Of a DNA stretch of 64,000 nt, positions 21,524 to 32,948 are shown piece by piece (within the stretch, counting starts at the first letter, position 1; every line of letters begins with the position of its first letter). This DNA comes from Gammaproteobacteria bacterium (lineage in GTDB: Bacteria; Pseudomonadota; Gammaproteobacteria; Steroidobacterales; Rariloculaceae): contig JAJDVG010000040.1 of assembly GCA_022826245.1 (NCBI GenBank), positions 124,001-188,000 of the forward strand. The letters run 5' to 3'. The position numbers and the translations under genes were made by a program. The notes below the pieces were generated by a model. That model saw nothing but the letters and a program-made list of their open reading frames with translations, searched no databases and was not told the DNA's origin.

Positions 21524-22954
21524 TCAGCCGAGCTTCGCCCTGAGGATCTCGTTGACCTGGCGCGGATTCGCCCGCCCCTTTGAAGCCTTCATGACCTGAC
21601 CGACGAAGAAGCCGAGTACCTGCGTCCTGCCGTCGCGGTATTGCTGCACCTGAGCCGGGTTGGCGGCGACGACCTCGTCGACGAGCGCTTCGATGCTCGC
21701 GCTGTCGGAAATCTGCCTGAGCCCGCGGCGCTCGATGATCTCGTCGACGCCGCCCTCGCCGTTCCAGACCGCCTCGAACACTTCCTTGGCGATCTTCCCC
21801 GAGATCGTGCCGCTCTCGATGCGGTCGAGCAGCGCGCCGAGCTCCGCCGCGCCGACGCGCGATTCGCCTATCTCGAGGTCCGCGCGGTTGAGCGCCGCGG
21901 CCAGGTCGCCGATGACCCAGTTTGCCGCGAGCTTCGGTCGCGCCCGGCTGTGCCTGACGCAGTCCTCGTAGTAGTCGGCGAGAGGCCGGCTCGCCGTCAG
22001 GATATCGGCATCGTAGGCCGACAGATCGTACTGCGCCATGAAGCGTTCGCGTTTCTCGACCGGCAGTTCGGGCAGCCCGGCCCTGAGCTCGTCGACGAGC
22101 GCACTGTCGATCGACACGGGCAGCAGATCCGGGTCGGGGAAGTAACGGTAGTCCTCGGCTTCCTCCTTGCCGCGCATCGCGCGCGTCTCGCCGCGTTCGG
22201 CGTCGAAGAGCCGCGTTTCCTGAACGACCGTGCCGCCGCTTTCCACGATATCGATCTGCCGTTCGATCTCGATTTCGATCGCTTTCTCGACAAAGCGGAA
22301 GGAGTTGAGATTCTTCAGTTCCGTGCGCGTACCGAGCTCGGTTGCGCCGCGCGGGCGGATCGACACGTTGGCGTCGCAGCGGTAGGAACCTTCCTGCATG
22401 TTGCCGTCGGAGATGCCGAGGTAGCGGACCAGCGTGTGGATCGTGCGCATGTAGGCGCCGGCCTCGGCGGCCGAGCGCATGTCGGGTTCGGAGACGATTT
22501 CGAGCAGCGGCGTGCCGGCCCGGTTCAGATCGATCCCGGACATGCCCTGGAAGTCCTCGTGCAGCGACTTGCCGGCGTCCTCCTCGAGGTGCGCGCGCGT
22601 GATGCCGATACGCTTGACCCGATCCGCGCAGATGACGTCGATGTAGCCGCCGTGGACGATCGGCAGTTCGTACTGGCTGATCTGGTAGCCCTTGGGCAGG
22701 TCCGGATAGAAGTAGTTCTTGCGCGCGAATATCGAGCGTTCGGCGATCCGGCAGTGCGTCGCGAGCCCGAACCTGACGGCCATGCGGACGGCTTCGCGGT
22801 TGAGCACCGGCAAGACGCCCGGATAGCCGAGGTCGACGAGGCAGGCCTGGGTGTTGGGCGGCGCCCCGTAGCGCGTCGCCGCGCCCGAGAAGATCTTGCT
22901 CTCGGTGGCGAGCTGCGCGTGGATCTCGAGGCCGATGACCGCTTCGTATTGCAT
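21524..22954 (-). CDS. gatB: Aspartyl/glutamyl-tRNA amidotransferase subunit B
   Basis: The 476-residue GatB recognises misacylated Glu-tRNA-Gln (or Asp-tRNA-Asn) and carries out the kinase and transamidase steps with GatA and GatC. It begins [20 protein letters not shown] and has [37 protein letters not shown], then the C-terminal YqeY-like tail ending [14 protein letters not shown] at 22952-22954 is the family start, 5 nt after gatA stops. A long family A array sits just beyond its stop. Together with gatA and gatC this is a complete GatCAB operon. Confidence 0.97.
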   Translation of the reverse strand: MQYEAVIGLEIHAQLATESKIFSGAATRYGAPPNTQACLVDLGYPGVLPVLNREAVRMAVRFGLATHCRIAERSIFARKNYFYPDLPKGYQISQYELPIVHGGYIDVICADRVKRIGITRAHLEEDAGKSLHEDFQGMSGIDLNRAGTPLLEIVSEPDMRSAAEAGAYMRTIHTLVRYLGISDGNMQEGSYRCDANVSIRPRGATELGTRTELKNLNSFRFVEKAIEIEIERQIDIVESGGTVVQETRLFDAERGETRAMRGKEEAEDYRYFPDPDLLPVSIDSALVDELRAGLPELPVEKRERFMAQYDLSAYDADILTASRPLADYYEDCVRHSRARPKLAANWVIGDLAAALNRADLEIGESRVGAAELGALLDRIESGTISGKIAKEVFEAVWNGEGGVDEIIERRGLRQISDSASIEALVDEVVAANPAQVQQYRDGRTQVLGFFVGQVMKASKGRANPRQVNEILRAKLG

Positions 22955-22959
22955 GGCGT

Positions 22960-24429
22960 TCACGGGTTCTCGCCGTATCCGGGCGGGACGCGCGCATGCC
23001 AGTCGGTTTCGCGCTGAAAGTGATGTGCCGTCTGCAGCAGGCGCGCTTCGCTCAGGTGCGGCCCGATGAGCTGCAGGCCGACCGGCAGCGCGCCGCTGAA
23101 GCCGCACGGGACCGACATCGCCGGCAGGCCCGCGAGGTTCGCGCCGATCGTGTAGATGTCGTTCAGGTACATCTGCACCGGATCGCCCGTCTTCTGCCCG
23201 ATTCCGAAAGCCGGCGTCGGCGTCGTGGGTCCGGCGACGATATCGACGTCCTCGAATGCCCGGGCGAAGTCGCCGCTGATCAACTGCCGCACCTTCTGCG
23301 CCTGCAGATAGTAGGCATCGTAGTAGCCGGTCGACAGGACCCAGGCGCCGATCAGGATGCGCCGCTTGACCTCGGCCCCGAAGCCTTCGCCTCGGTTGCG
23401 CCTGTAGAACGCGTTGAGATCGCCCGCCATCGCTTCGGGCGAGCGATAGCCGTAGCGCACGCCGTCGAAGCGCGACAGATTCGAGGACGCTTCGGCGGGC
23501 GCGACGACGTAGTAGGCGGGGACCGAGAGGTGCACGTTGTCGAGCCGGATGCTCTTGAGTTTCGCGCCGAGCCTTTCGAGTTCGCCCAGCGCCTCGGTAA
23601 GCGCCGCCGCGTTTCCGGCATCGAGCCCGTCGTCGAAGAAGTTCTCCGGCACGCCGATCGTCAGACCCTCCAGAGGTTCGCCGATCGCTCGGGAATAGTC
23701 AGGCACGGGCTCGTCGAGCGACGTCGAGTCGCGGCTGTCGCAGCCGGCCATGGCTTCGAGCAGCAGCGCCGCATCCTCGGCGGTCTGCGTGAGCGTCCCG
23801 GCCTGATCGAGGCTCGACGCGAAAGCCACCATGCCGTAGCGCGACACGCGCCCGTAGGTCGGTTTGAGTCCCGTGACGCCCGCAAGCGCGGCCGGCTGAC
23901 GGATGGAGCCGCCCGTGTCGGTGCCCGTCGCGGCGGGGACGAGCCGGGCCGCGACGGCCGCGGCGGAGCCGCCCGAGGAACCGCCCGGTACCTTGTCGCG
24001 GTCCCAGGGGTTGTGCACGGCGCCGTAGAAGCTCGTCTCATTGGACGAGCCCATCGCAAACTCGTCCATGTTCGTCTTGCCGAGCATGACGGCGCCCGCT
24101 CGGGAGAGCCGTTCGACGACGGTCGCGTCGTACGGGGAAATGAAGTTGTCGAGCATCCGCGAACCGCAGGAAGTCCTGATTCCGGCCGTGCAGAAGATGT
24201 CCTTGTGAGCGATCGGGATGCCGGTCAGAGCCGTGGCGTCGCCCGCCGCGATGCGCCGGTCCGCTGCGGCCGCCTGCTCGAGCGCGCGGTCCCCGGTGAC
24301 GGTGATGAAGGCATTGAGCGACTCGTCGAAACGCCGGATACGTTCGAGACAGCGATTCGTGAGTTCGACCGACGAGATCTCGCCCGCTTGCAGTGCGCGT
24401 GCCGTCAGTGCGAGCGTCTTGTCGTGCAT
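22960..24429 (-). CDS. gatA: Aspartyl/glutamyl-tRNA amidotransferase subunit A
   Basis: The 489-residue GatA is the amidase-signature glutaminase that supplies ammonia to GatB. The Ser-cisSer-Lys triad is visible: Lys in [11 protein letters not shown] and the serines in [18 protein letters not shown], with [12 protein letters not shown]. The gene begins [14 protein letters not shown] at ATG 24427-24429. It lies between gatC (61 bp upstream) and gatB (5 bp downstream), giving the C-A-B order that faces mreB in Pseudomonas-type chromosomes. Confidence 0.97.
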   Translation of the reverse strand: MHDKTLALTARALQAGEISSVELTNRCLERIRRFDESLNAFITVTGDRALEQAAAADRRIAAGDATALTGIPIAHKDIFCTAGIRTSCGSRMLDNFISPYDATVVERLSRAGAVMLGKTNMDEFAMGSSNETSFYGAVHNPWDRDKVPGGSSGGSAAAVAARLVPAATGTDTGGSIRQPAALAGVTGLKPTYGRVSRYGMVAFASSLDQAGTLTQTAEDAALLLEAMAGCDSRDSTSLDEPVPDYSRAIGEPLEGLTIGVPENFFDDGLDAGNAAALTEALGELERLGAKLKSIRLDNVHLSVPAYYVVAPAEASSNLSRFDGVRYGYRSPEAMAGDLNAFYRRNRGEGFGAEVKRRILIGAWVLSTGYYDAYYLQAQKVRQLISGDFARAFEDVDIVAGPTTPTPAFGIGQKTGDPVQMYLNDIYTIGANLAGLPAMSVPCGFSGALPVGLQLIGPHLSEARLLQTAHHFQRETDWHARVPPGYGENP

Positions 24430-24490
24430 GGTCGGTACGTTGCAGGGGAAACGGGACTGCAGCGGAGCGTTCGGCGCCGGCCGGCTCGCT

Positions 24491-24778
24491 TCAATCGATC
24501 ACCTTCGGGACCAGGTAGAGGCCGCGCTCGACGGCGGGGGCGTTGTCCTGATAAAGCTCCCGGTCAACGTCCTCGGTCGCGCTGTCCACCCGGAGCCGCT
24601 GGGACCGGTCGAGCGGATGCGCCATCGGTTCGACCTCGGCGGTATCGGCTGCCTTGAGCTGGTCCACGAGCGCGACGATGTCGGAGAGTTTGGCCGACAC
24701 ATCGGCAACCTCGTCCGCGGGGATCGCGAGCCTCGCGAGTTCGCAGAGCTTGTCGATGTCTGTGCTGTCGAGGGACAC
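24491..24778 (-). CDS. gatC: Aspartyl/glutamyl-tRNA amidotransferase subunit C
   Basis: The 95-residue GatC is the small subunit that stabilises the GatA-GatB complex. It has the family [20 protein letters not shown], then [20 protein letters not shown] and a C-terminal [17 protein letters not shown]. It begins at GTG 24776-24778. It is the first gene of the gatCAB operon and is divergent from mreB. Confidence 0.94.
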   Translation of the reverse strand: MSLDSTDIDKLCELARLAIPADEVADVSAKLSDIVALVDQLKAADTAEVEPMAHPLDRSQRLRVDSATEDVDRELYQDNAPAVERGLYLVPKVID

Positions 24779-26193
<1,415 letters not shown>

Positions 26194-26249
26194 ATCCCGC
26201 GAAGAGGAGTGGCGGCGCGCAGGAGATCGTAACAGTAACCGGGCTGACA

Positions 26250-27140
26250 GTGAGTGCTCCAGGACAAACGGGGGGCGGATCGGAACGCAACGAGCTTGCG
26301 CTCGGTGTCCTGTTCGTCTCGCTCTCGCTCACCTGTATCGCGCTGATGGTGCTCGACCATCGCGAGAACCACCTCGAGCGCGTCCGCCAGGTGCTGTCGG
26401 TCGCCGTTCACCCGATTCGCGTGGCCGTGGACTTTCCGTTTTCGGCCTGGGATGCCGCTAGCCGCTCGTTGACGTCGCAGCGCGAGTTGCTCGAGGAGAA
26501 CGAACAGCTACGACGCGAGCGGCTCAACGCGAACTTTCAGTTGCAGCGGCTGGCCGCGCTCGAGACGGAAAACGCCCGCTTGCGCGCATTGCTCGATTCG
26601 CCCGCCGCGCTCGATCACCGGGTACTGGTCGCCGAGATTCTCGCGGTCGATCTCGATCCGTACCGGCAACGCTTCAACGTGAATCGCGGGGTAACGAACG
26701 GCGTGTTCGTCGGACAGGCCCTGCTCGATGCCAACGGCATCGTCGGGCAGATCGTCGAAGTCGGTCCTTTCACCGCCGAAGCCGTGGCGATCACCGATGC
26801 CGATCATGCGCTGCCCGTGCGAGTGAACCGTAACGGGCTCAGAACCGTCGCGGTCGGCACGGGCGACAGCACCCGCCTGCGGTTGCCGTACGTGACCAAC
26901 ACCGCCGATATCGAAGTCGGCGACCTGCTCGTCGCGTCGGGGCTTGGCGGCGTGTTTCCGCTGGGCTACCCGGTCGCGAACGTCCTCGAAGTCCGCCAGC
27001 GTCCCGGCCAGTCATTCGCGGACGTGATTGCCGAGCCGGTTTCGGCGCTCGATCGCGACCGCGAGGTATTGCTCGTCTGGGATGCCAACCGGGCGACCTC
27101 GGCGGCCGTGGACGCAGCGGTCGTGTCGGAGCTGCAGTGA
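26250..27140 (+). CDS. mreC: Rod-shape-determining protein MreC
   Basis: The 296-residue protein has one N-terminal membrane segment (LALGVLFVSLSLTCIALMVL), then a coiled coil with heptad-like leucines (SQRELLEENEQLRRERLNAN) and two beta domains with VAEILAVDLDPYRQRFNVNR and LPYVTNTADIEVGDLLVASG. MreC forms a periplasmic scaffold linking MreB with PBP2. The start is GTG 26250. Its stop overlaps the mreD start. Confidence 0.95.
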   Translation: MSAPGQTGGGSERNELALGVLFVSLSLTCIALMVLDHRENHLERVRQVLSVAVHPIRVAVDFPFSAWDAASRSLTSQRELLEENEQLRRERLNANFQLQRLAALETENARLRALLDSPAALDHRVLVAEILAVDLDPYRQRFNVNRGVTNGVFVGQALLDANGIVGQIVEVGPFTAEAVAITDADHALPVRVNRNGLRTVAVGTGDSTRLRLPYVTNTADIEVGDLLVASGLGGVFPLGYPVANVLEVRQRPGQSFADVIAEPVSALDRDREVLLVWDANRATSAAVDAAVVSELQ

Positions 27141-27628
27141 TGGTCGAGGCGATCGGCAGCCGCAAGCTTCCGGCCCTGAGCCTGCTGGCCGCGCTGATAC
27201 TGGCGATCGTTCCGATGCCGGAGTGGATCGCCGCGTTCAGGCCCAACTGGGTTGCCGTCGTTCTGCTCTACTGGTGTGTCGTGGCGCCGGACAAGCTCGG
27301 GATGCTGACGGCGCTGGGAATGGGTCTGGCACTCGATGTGCTGACCGGTTCCCTGCTCGGTCAGCATGCGCTCGCGCTACTCGTGATCGTTTACGTCTGC
27401 CAGCGCTTCCCGCCGCGCATTCGCGTGATTCCGCTTGCCCAGCTCACCGCCATGATTGTCGCGCTGCTCGCACTTTACGAGCTCGTGCTGTTCTGGGTGG
27501 ACGGCACCGCGGGCCGTACCGTTCCGCTGATCGACCGCTGGGCGCCCGTCCTGAGCAGTGCCCTCGTGTGGATGCTGGCGCTGGCCATTCTCGACCGTTG
27601 GCGCCGCGTGGCCCACGCGCGCATGTGA
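27140..27628 (+). CDS. mreD: Rod-shape-determining protein MreD
   Basis: This 162-residue polytopic membrane protein has five or six hydrophobic segments, including LSLLAALILAIVPMPEWIAA and ALALLVIVYVCQRFP. It is a partner of MreC in the elongasome. The ATG at 27140 overlaps the mreC stop by one base (TGATG); a GTG one codon earlier is an alternative. mrdA follows 7 nt after its stop. Confidence 0.93.
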   Translation: MVEAIGSRKLPALSLLAALILAIVPMPEWIAAFRPNWVAVVLLYWCVVAPDKLGMLTALGMGLALDVLTGSLLGQHALALLVIVYVCQRFPPRIRVIPLAQLTAMIVALLALYELVLFWVDGTAGRTVPLIDRWAPVLSSALVWMLALAILDRWRRVAHARM

Positions 27629-27635
27629 CCGGGTC

Positions 27636-29549
27636 ATGGAAACCCCAGCGCGACCGCTAAAGGACCAGTTGAGAGAGCAGCAGCTCTTTCAGTCGCGCGT
27701 GATCGCCTGCGCGATCGCCGTGCTCCTTCTGACCGGCGCGCTCGTCGGTCGTCTCGTCCAATTGCAGGTCGTGGATACCCGGCATTTCGCGGAGCTTTCC
27801 GAGGGCAACCGCATCAGGACCGCGCCGCTATCCCCGACGCGCGGCCTGATCTTCGACCGCAACGGCCTGCTTGTCGCGGAAAACGTGCCAACGTGGCAAC
27901 TGGTCGCGGTGCCGGAGGAGATCGACGATCTTGACGGCGTCCTGAACGAACTCCAGCAACTGGATCTGCTCGCCGGCGCCGATCGCGAGGAGCTCATGCG
28001 GCTCGTGCGTTCCCGGCACGGCTTCGAGCGCGTGACGCTCGGCAACCTGAGCGAATCGCAGGCCGCGCGGTTTGCCGTTCGGCGGCACCGCTTCCCCGGC
28101 ATCGACATCCAGGAAGGGCTCGTTCGCTACTACCCGTTCGGAAATGCGGTCGCGCATGCCGTGGGCTACGTCGGCAGCATCAGCACCGATGACCTCGAGA
28201 CGATCGATCGCGGCGAGTACGCCGCGACGTCGCAGATCGGCAAGACGGGCATCGAGCGCCGCTACGAAAGCATTCTGCACGGCGCCGTCGGCTACCGGCA
28301 GCAGGAGGTCAACGCGCAGGGGCGCGTCCTGCTCGACCCCGTCGCAGCCGAGGCCGGGGACAGCCAGCGCGGCTTGCTCATGCGCTGGCCGACACCGGGC
28401 AAGCACCTGATCCTGTCGTTCGACATGCGGCTGCAGCTTGCCGGCGCCAGGGCCATGCAGACCCTGCGCGGCGCGGCTGTCGCGATCGATCCGCGCAACG
28501 GCGACCTGCTCGCGCTCGTCAGCACGCCGGCCTTCGACCCGAATCGATTTGCCGCGGGGCTCAGCCGCGACGACTTCGTCGCGCTCAGTACCGATCCCGA
28601 CAACCCGCTGTTCAATCGCGCGCTTGCCGGCCGGTATCCGCCCGGATCGACGATCAAGCCGATGCTCGGTCTCGCGGCGTTGCACCATGAGAGCGTCATC
28701 CCGCATGAGGATCACTATTGCGGGGGACATTTCAGCCTGCCCGGCAGTACTCACCGATACCGCGACTGGCGTCCCGAAGGGCACGGGCCGATGAACCTGC
28801 ACTCGGCGATCGTGGAATCCTGCGACGTCTACTTCTACCAGCTCGCCGTGGAGCTCGGAATCGACAATCTGGGTATGTCGCTCAAGGCGTTCGGCTTCGG
28901 CAGCGAGACCGGGCTCGACATCAGCGGCGAAGTCGCCGGGCTCGTTCCGTCGCGCGAGTGGAAGCGGCAGCGATTCTCGAACCCGTCCGATCAGGTCTGG
29001 TTCCCGGGAGAGACGGTGATTGCCGGCATCGGCCAGGGCTACACCCAGGTCACGCCGCTGCAGCTTGCCCACGCCGCAGCGGCGCTCGCCGCGCGCGGCA
29101 AGCGCTTCAGGCCGAGACTGCTGGTTGCCACCGAGGATGCCGTCGGCGGAGGCTACGAGCAGATCGAACCGGTCGAGCTCGCTGCCGTGCCCGTCGACGA
29201 CGAGTCGCACTGGCAGATCGTTCAGGATGCGATGATCGGGGTGACGAACGAACCGCGCGGGTCCGGACGCACGGCGATGCTCGGTACCCCGTACACGGTG
29301 GCCGGCAAGACCGGTACGGCACAGGTTTTTTCGGTTGGGCAGGACGAGGAATACGACGAGGAGACCGTCGACGAGCGCCTGCGCGATCATGGCCTTTATC
29401 TGGCTTTCGCGCCCGCGGAGGCGCCCGAGATCGCCGTCGCGGTGGTCGTCGAGAACGGCGGCGGCGGAGCCCGCTCGGCGGCGCCGGTTGCACGCGCGAT
29501 CCTGGATGCCTGGTTCGAGACAGAGAACGATGGCGCTGGCTACGACTGA
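27636..29549 (+). CDS. mrdA: Penicillin-binding protein 2 (peptidoglycan transpeptidase)
   Basis: The 637-residue PBP2 is the transpeptidase of cell elongation. An N-terminal transmembrane helix (VIACAIAVLLLTGALVGRLV) is followed by the dimerisation domain (PTRGLIFDRNGLLVAENVPT) and the transpeptidase domain. The nucleophile is Ser338 in PPGSTIKPM (SxxK), SxN is in IVESCDVYF (SCD) and KTG is in VAGKTGTAQVF. ATG 27636 is chosen over an earlier open frame inside mreD. The end overlaps rodA by 20 nt. Confidence 0.96.
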   Translation: METPARPLKDQLREQQLFQSRVIACAIAVLLLTGALVGRLVQLQVVDTRHFAELSEGNRIRTAPLSPTRGLIFDRNGLLVAENVPTWQLVAVPEEIDDLDGVLNELQQLDLLAGADREELMRLVRSRHGFERVTLGNLSESQAARFAVRRHRFPGIDIQEGLVRYYPFGNAVAHAVGYVGSISTDDLETIDRGEYAATSQIGKTGIERRYESILHGAVGYRQQEVNAQGRVLLDPVAAEAGDSQRGLLMRWPTPGKHLILSFDMRLQLAGARAMQTLRGAAVAIDPRNGDLLALVSTPAFDPNRFAAGLSRDDFVALSTDPDNPLFNRALAGRYPPGSTIKPMLGLAALHHESVIPHEDHYCGGHFSLPGSTHRYRDWRPEGHGPMNLHSAIVESCDVYFYQLAVELGIDNLGMSLKAFGFGSETGLDISGEVAGLVPSREWKRQRFSNPSDQVWFPGETVIAGIGQGYTQVTPLQLAHAAAALAARGKRFRPRLLVATEDAVGGGYEQIEPVELAAVPVDDESHWQIVQDAMIGVTNEPRGSGRTAMLGTPYTVAGKTGTAQVFSVGQDEEYDEETVDERLRDHGLYLAFAPAEAPEIAVAVVVENGGGGARSAAPVARAILDAWFETENDGAGYD

Positions 29550-30672
29550 CGACTGGGGGCCGAACCAGCAACGCCCGATCAGATCATTGCTGAGCGGCGA
29601 TCTGCGCCTGAATGTCGATCCGGTGCTGTTGCTGACGATTCTCGCCATCTCGGGCATGGGCTTCGTCGTGCTCTACAGCGCGGTCGGCGAAAGCGGGAGC
29701 CTGCTGTTGCGGCAGGCCGTGCGCTGCGCCGCGGGGCTGTGCGCTTTCCTCGTGATGGCTCAGATACCGCCCCGATACCTGAGAGTATGGTCGCCGTGGC
29801 TGTTCTGCGGCGTGTTCGGCCTGCTCCTGCTGGTCATGATCGACGGCGAGGTCGGCAAGGGGGCGCAACGCTGGCTCAGTCTGGGCATCGTGAGCTTTCA
29901 GCCGTCCGAACTCATGAAGCTCGCCGTGCCGCTCATGGTCGCCTGGTTCATGCACGATCGCCCGTTGCCGCCGACATTGTCTCAGTTGAGCGTGCTGTTG
30001 ATGATCGTTCTCGTTCCGGCCATGCTGATTGCCCGTCAGCCTGACCTCGGAACGGCGCTGCTCGTCGTCGCGGCCGGCGGTCTGACGATTCTCCTGACGG
30101 GCATCAGCAAACGCATGATCGGTGGTGTGACGCTCGCGGGCCTCATTTGCGCGCCGATCGCTTGGCAGTTCATGCTCGATTACCAGCGTGCCCGCGTGCT
30201 CACGTTCCTGAATCCCGAGTCCGACCCGCTCGGCGCCGGCTACAACATCATCCAGTCGAAGATCGCGATCGGCTCGGGCGGAGTTTTCGGCAAGGGCTGG
30301 CTCAACGGCACTCAGGCGCATCTGGAGTTCCTGCCCGAGCGTTCCACCGACTTCATCTTCGCCGTCATGGCCGAGGAGTTCGGCCTGATGGGCGTCCTGT
30401 TGCTGCTTGCGGGCTATCTCGTGCTGGTCGGCCGGGGCCTCTACATCGCGATCGATGCCCAGGACACCTTCACGCGCCTGCTGGCCGGCAGCCTGAGCCT
30501 CACTTTCTTCGTCTACGTGTTCGTGAACGCGGGCATGGTGAGCGGCCTGTTGCCGATCGTCGGCGTGCCGTTGCCGCTCGTCAGCGCGGGAGGGACCTCG
30601 ATGGTGACCTTGATGGCCGGTTTCGGTATGCTCGCCGCGATTTCCGGGCACAGGAAGCTGCTGGCGCAATGA
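29530..30672 (+). CDS. mrdB: Peptidoglycan glycosyltransferase RodA
   Basis: The 380-residue SEDS protein polymerises glycan strands together with PBP2. It has about ten membrane segments and the SEDS blocks GAQRWLSLGIVSFQPSELMK, PDLGTALLVVAAGGLTILL, GSGGVFGKGWLNGTQAHLEF and LPERSTDFIFAVMAEEFGLM. The C-terminus carries VGVPLPLVSAGGTSMVTLMA, the SEDS signature. ATG 29530 lies within the last codons of mrdA. Its stop overlaps the mltB start (ATGA). Confidence 0.96.
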   Translation: MALATTDDWGPNQQRPIRSLLSGDLRLNVDPVLLLTILAISGMGFVVLYSAVGESGSLLLRQAVRCAAGLCAFLVMAQIPPRYLRVWSPWLFCGVFGLLLLVMIDGEVGKGAQRWLSLGIVSFQPSELMKLAVPLMVAWFMHDRPLPPTLSQLSVLLMIVLVPAMLIARQPDLGTALLVVAAGGLTILLTGISKRMIGGVTLAGLICAPIAWQFMLDYQRARVLTFLNPESDPLGAGYNIIQSKIAIGSGGVFGKGWLNGTQAHLEFLPERSTDFIFAVMAEEFGLMGVLLLLAGYLVLVGRGLYIAIDAQDTFTRLLAGSLSLTFFVYVFVNAGMVSGLLPIVGVPLPLVSAGGTSMVTLMAGFGMLAAISGHRKLLAQ

Positions 30673-31694
30673 TCGCGACGAATCCCCGACGGATGCTGTG
30701 GGCCGCGTTGCTGGTCCTGCCGAACGCCGCAACGCACGCGCAGATCGAAATCGACGAGAACAGCGTCGCGGAGGCGCGGCGGGACTTCATCGACCGTGTC
30801 GTGGCGGAGCACGGCTTCGAGCGCGGCGAAGTCACGGAAGTGCTCGAACGCGCAACGATCAGCCAGCGCGTGCTCGAACTGATCTCGCGGCCGGCCGAGC
30901 GGGTCGTGCCCTGGTACGAGTACCGCGACATTTTCCTGAACGAAAGCCGCATCGAGGCGGGCGTCCGGTTCTGGCAGGACAACGCTCCGGTGCTCGCGAT
31001 CATGGAGGAGAACCACGGCGTCGATCCGGCGATCATCGTTGCGACGATCGGAATCGAGACGCTGTTCGGCCAGCGCATGGGCGGGATTCCCGTGCTCGAT
31101 GCGCTGAGCACGCTCGCTTTCGCCTATCCGCCACGGTCCGCGTTCTTCAGCGGTGAGCTGGAGTCGCTGCTGTTGCTGAGCCGGGAGGAGGGCGCCGATG
31201 TCCTCGAGGCGTCAGGCTCGTACGCCGGCGCGCTGGGCGCCGGGCAGTTCATCCCGTCGAGTTACAGGGCCTATGCCGTGGACGGCAACGGCGACGGGCG
31301 CAGGGACCTGTGGAACGATTGGGACGACGTTCTGGCGAGCGTCGCCAATTACTACGCGGTGCATGACTGGCATCCCGGCGGGCCGGTGGCCGTGGAAGCC
31401 ACGCGCCCGTCGGACTGGTCGGGCCCCGAGCCCGGCGGCGGCCTCGATCTCGACGCGACCGTCGGTTCGCTGCGCGCGCTCGGCTACCGGTTCGAGACGG
31501 ACCTGCCGGACGATGCGCCGGCGCGCGTGTTTGCCATGGAGCGTGACGAGGATTCGACCGAATACTGGGTCGGCTTCAACAACTTCTACGTCATCACGCG
31601 CTACAACAGAAGCTCGAAATATGCGCTCGCCGCGCATCAATTGAGCCTGGCCATACTGAGCGCATACGAGGCGTCGGCAGAGAGCGGGCAGTAA
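30669..31694 (+). CDS. mltB: Lytic murein transglycosylase B
   Basis: The 341-residue protein belongs to family 3 lytic transglycosylases, which cleave glycan strands to give 1,6-anhydromuropeptides. It has a signal peptide (residues 1-22 or so, ending ATHAQ; no lipobox Cys), the catalytic Glu in VATIGIETLFGQRMGGIPVL, SYAGALGAGQFIPSSYRAYA, and a C-terminal NNFYVITRYNRSSKYALAA. The absence of a lipobox makes it a soluble periplasmic form. It overlaps rodA and rlpA by a few bases, so one operon. Confidence 0.93.
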   Translation: MIATNPRRMLWAALLVLPNAATHAQIEIDENSVAEARRDFIDRVVAEHGFERGEVTEVLERATISQRVLELISRPAERVVPWYEYRDIFLNESRIEAGVRFWQDNAPVLAIMEENHGVDPAIIVATIGIETLFGQRMGGIPVLDALSTLAFAYPPRSAFFSGELESLLLLSREEGADVLEASGSYAGALGAGQFIPSSYRAYAVDGNGDGRRDLWNDWDDVLASVANYYAVHDWHPGGPVAVEATRPSDWSGPEPGGGLDLDATVGSLRALGYRFETDLPDDAPARVFAMERDEDSTEYWVGFNNFYVITRYNRSSKYALAAHQLSLAILSAYEASAESGQ

Positions 31695-32656
31695 TGCGGC
31701 GGGCAGGTTTCGCTGCGTCGCGCTGCACGGGCGTCGTCGGCTGCCTTTGCCTCGTGCTCGCGGCCGCCTGCAGTTCCAACGGCGTCGACAGGTCCGCGGG
31801 GCCGGCATCCGCAACTTCGGTTCCCGGCGCTCCCGAGAGCGATCGTTCCGCGAGAGCGGACGGCGACCGGCCGCTTGTCGTCGCAGATCGATCCGACCGC
31901 GCTGAGCCGCGCACCGTCATTCCGGACTTCGATCGCGCCAACCCGCTGTTTTACGATGTCTTCGGCGAGCGCTACTTTGTTCTTGAGTCCGGGGAAGGCT
32001 ACGCGGAACGGGGAATCGCGTCGTGGTACGGCGAGGACTTTCACGGCCTGCCGACGTCCGGCGGCGAGCCCTACGACATGTACGCGATGACGGCGGCGCA
32101 CCGGACACTGCCGATACCGACGTGGGTCGAAGTCACGAATCTCGCGAACGGCAAGCGCATCGTCGTCAAGGTCAACGACCGTGGTCCGTTCGTTGACAAC
32201 CGGTTGATCGACCTGAGTTTCCGCGCTGCCGAGTATCTCGGCATGGTCGAAGCAGGCACGACCATGGTCGAGGTTCGCGCGCTCGGCGTGTGGAACGCCG
32301 GTCCCGAGGCGCCGGCGGTTCCGGCATCGGCGGATTCCGAAGCACAACGGCTCGGCGGCGGAGTTTCGACGATCGGCGAGGCCGTCGCCGCCACGCCGGG
32401 GCCGAACGCACGCGCGTTCCGTCAGATCTACATCCAGGTCGGCGCGTTCGCCGAGCGCGCGAATGCCGATCAGCTTGCCGACCGGCTCAAGCGCAGCGGT
32501 TTCGACAACAGCTTCGTCGTCACCGTTGACGAGGGCACTGGCGCCACGCACCGGGTGCACATCGGTCCGCTCGACGACGCCGATCATACGGACGAGGTCA
32601 ACGCGGGGCTGAGATCGATCGGCATCAACGAAAGCCGGCTGGTTTTCAGCTACTGA
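31694..32656 (+). CDS. rlpA: Septal ring lytic transglycosylase RlpA family lipoprotein
   Basis: The 320-residue protein has a lipoprotein signal ending at Cys26 (LVLAAACSS), a double-psi beta-barrel at about residues 95-190 (GIASWYGEDFHGLPTSGGEP, AAHRTLPIPTWVEVTNLANG, VKVNDRGPFVDNRLIDLSF) and a C-terminal SPOR domain from about residue 235 (IQVGAFAERANADQLADRLK). RlpA cleaves denuded glycan at the septum; the His in AAHRTLP and Asp in NDRGPF are the expected catalytic residues. dacA, the usual next gene, is missing. Confidence 0.93.
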   Translation: MRRAGFAASRCTGVVGCLCLVLAAACSSNGVDRSAGPASATSVPGAPESDRSARADGDRPLVVADRSDRAEPRTVIPDFDRANPLFYDVFGERYFVLESGEGYAERGIASWYGEDFHGLPTSGGEPYDMYAMTAAHRTLPIPTWVEVTNLANGKRIVVKVNDRGPFVDNRLIDLSFRAAEYLGMVEAGTTMVEVRALGVWNAGPEAPAVPASADSEAQRLGGGVSTIGEAVAATPGPNARAFRQIYIQVGAFAERANADQLADRLKRSGFDNSFVVTVDEGTGATHRVHIGPLDDADHTDEVNAGLRSIGINESRLVFSY

Positions 32657-32684
32657 CGCCGGATCGGCAACGCGGCGAGTGACG

Positions 32685-32948
32685 ATGTCCGACGATTCGT
32701 TGCTGGAGTTTCCCTGCGAGATCGACATCAAGGTCATCGGCCGGCGGACCGACGGCCTGCGCAGGATCGTGCTCGGCATCGTCAGCGCCCATTGCGGAGC
32801 CGTCGACGACTCGAGCGTGAGCGAGCGGCGCAGCAGCGAAGGCACGTATCTCAGCGTGACCGTCACCGTGGTCGCCGAAACGCGGGATCAGATCGACGCC
32901 TTGTATCGGGAGTTGACCGCGAGCGATCACGTCCTCATGGCGTTGTGA
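32685..32948 (+). CDS. ybeD: DUF493 (YbeD) family protein
   Basis: The small protein of 87 residues is a YbeD/DUF493 ferredoxin-like-fold protein. It begins with MSDDSLLEFPCEIDIKVIGR and ends YRELTASDHVLMAL, both family-typical. The lipoate-operon location suggests an allosteric role, which is unproven. ATG 32685 was taken; a GTG two codons earlier is possible. Its stop overlaps the GTG start of lipB. Confidence 0.9.
   Translation: MSDDSLLEFPCEIDIKVIGRRTDGLRRIVLGIVSAHCGAVDDSSVSERRSSEGTYLSVTVTVVAETRDQIDALYRELTASDHVLMAL

Noticed and set aside
21240..21599. 119-residue protein with 27-residue repeats
   Set aside because: The repeats come from the non-coding 81-bp array; 81 is a multiple of three, which makes periodic open frames by chance.
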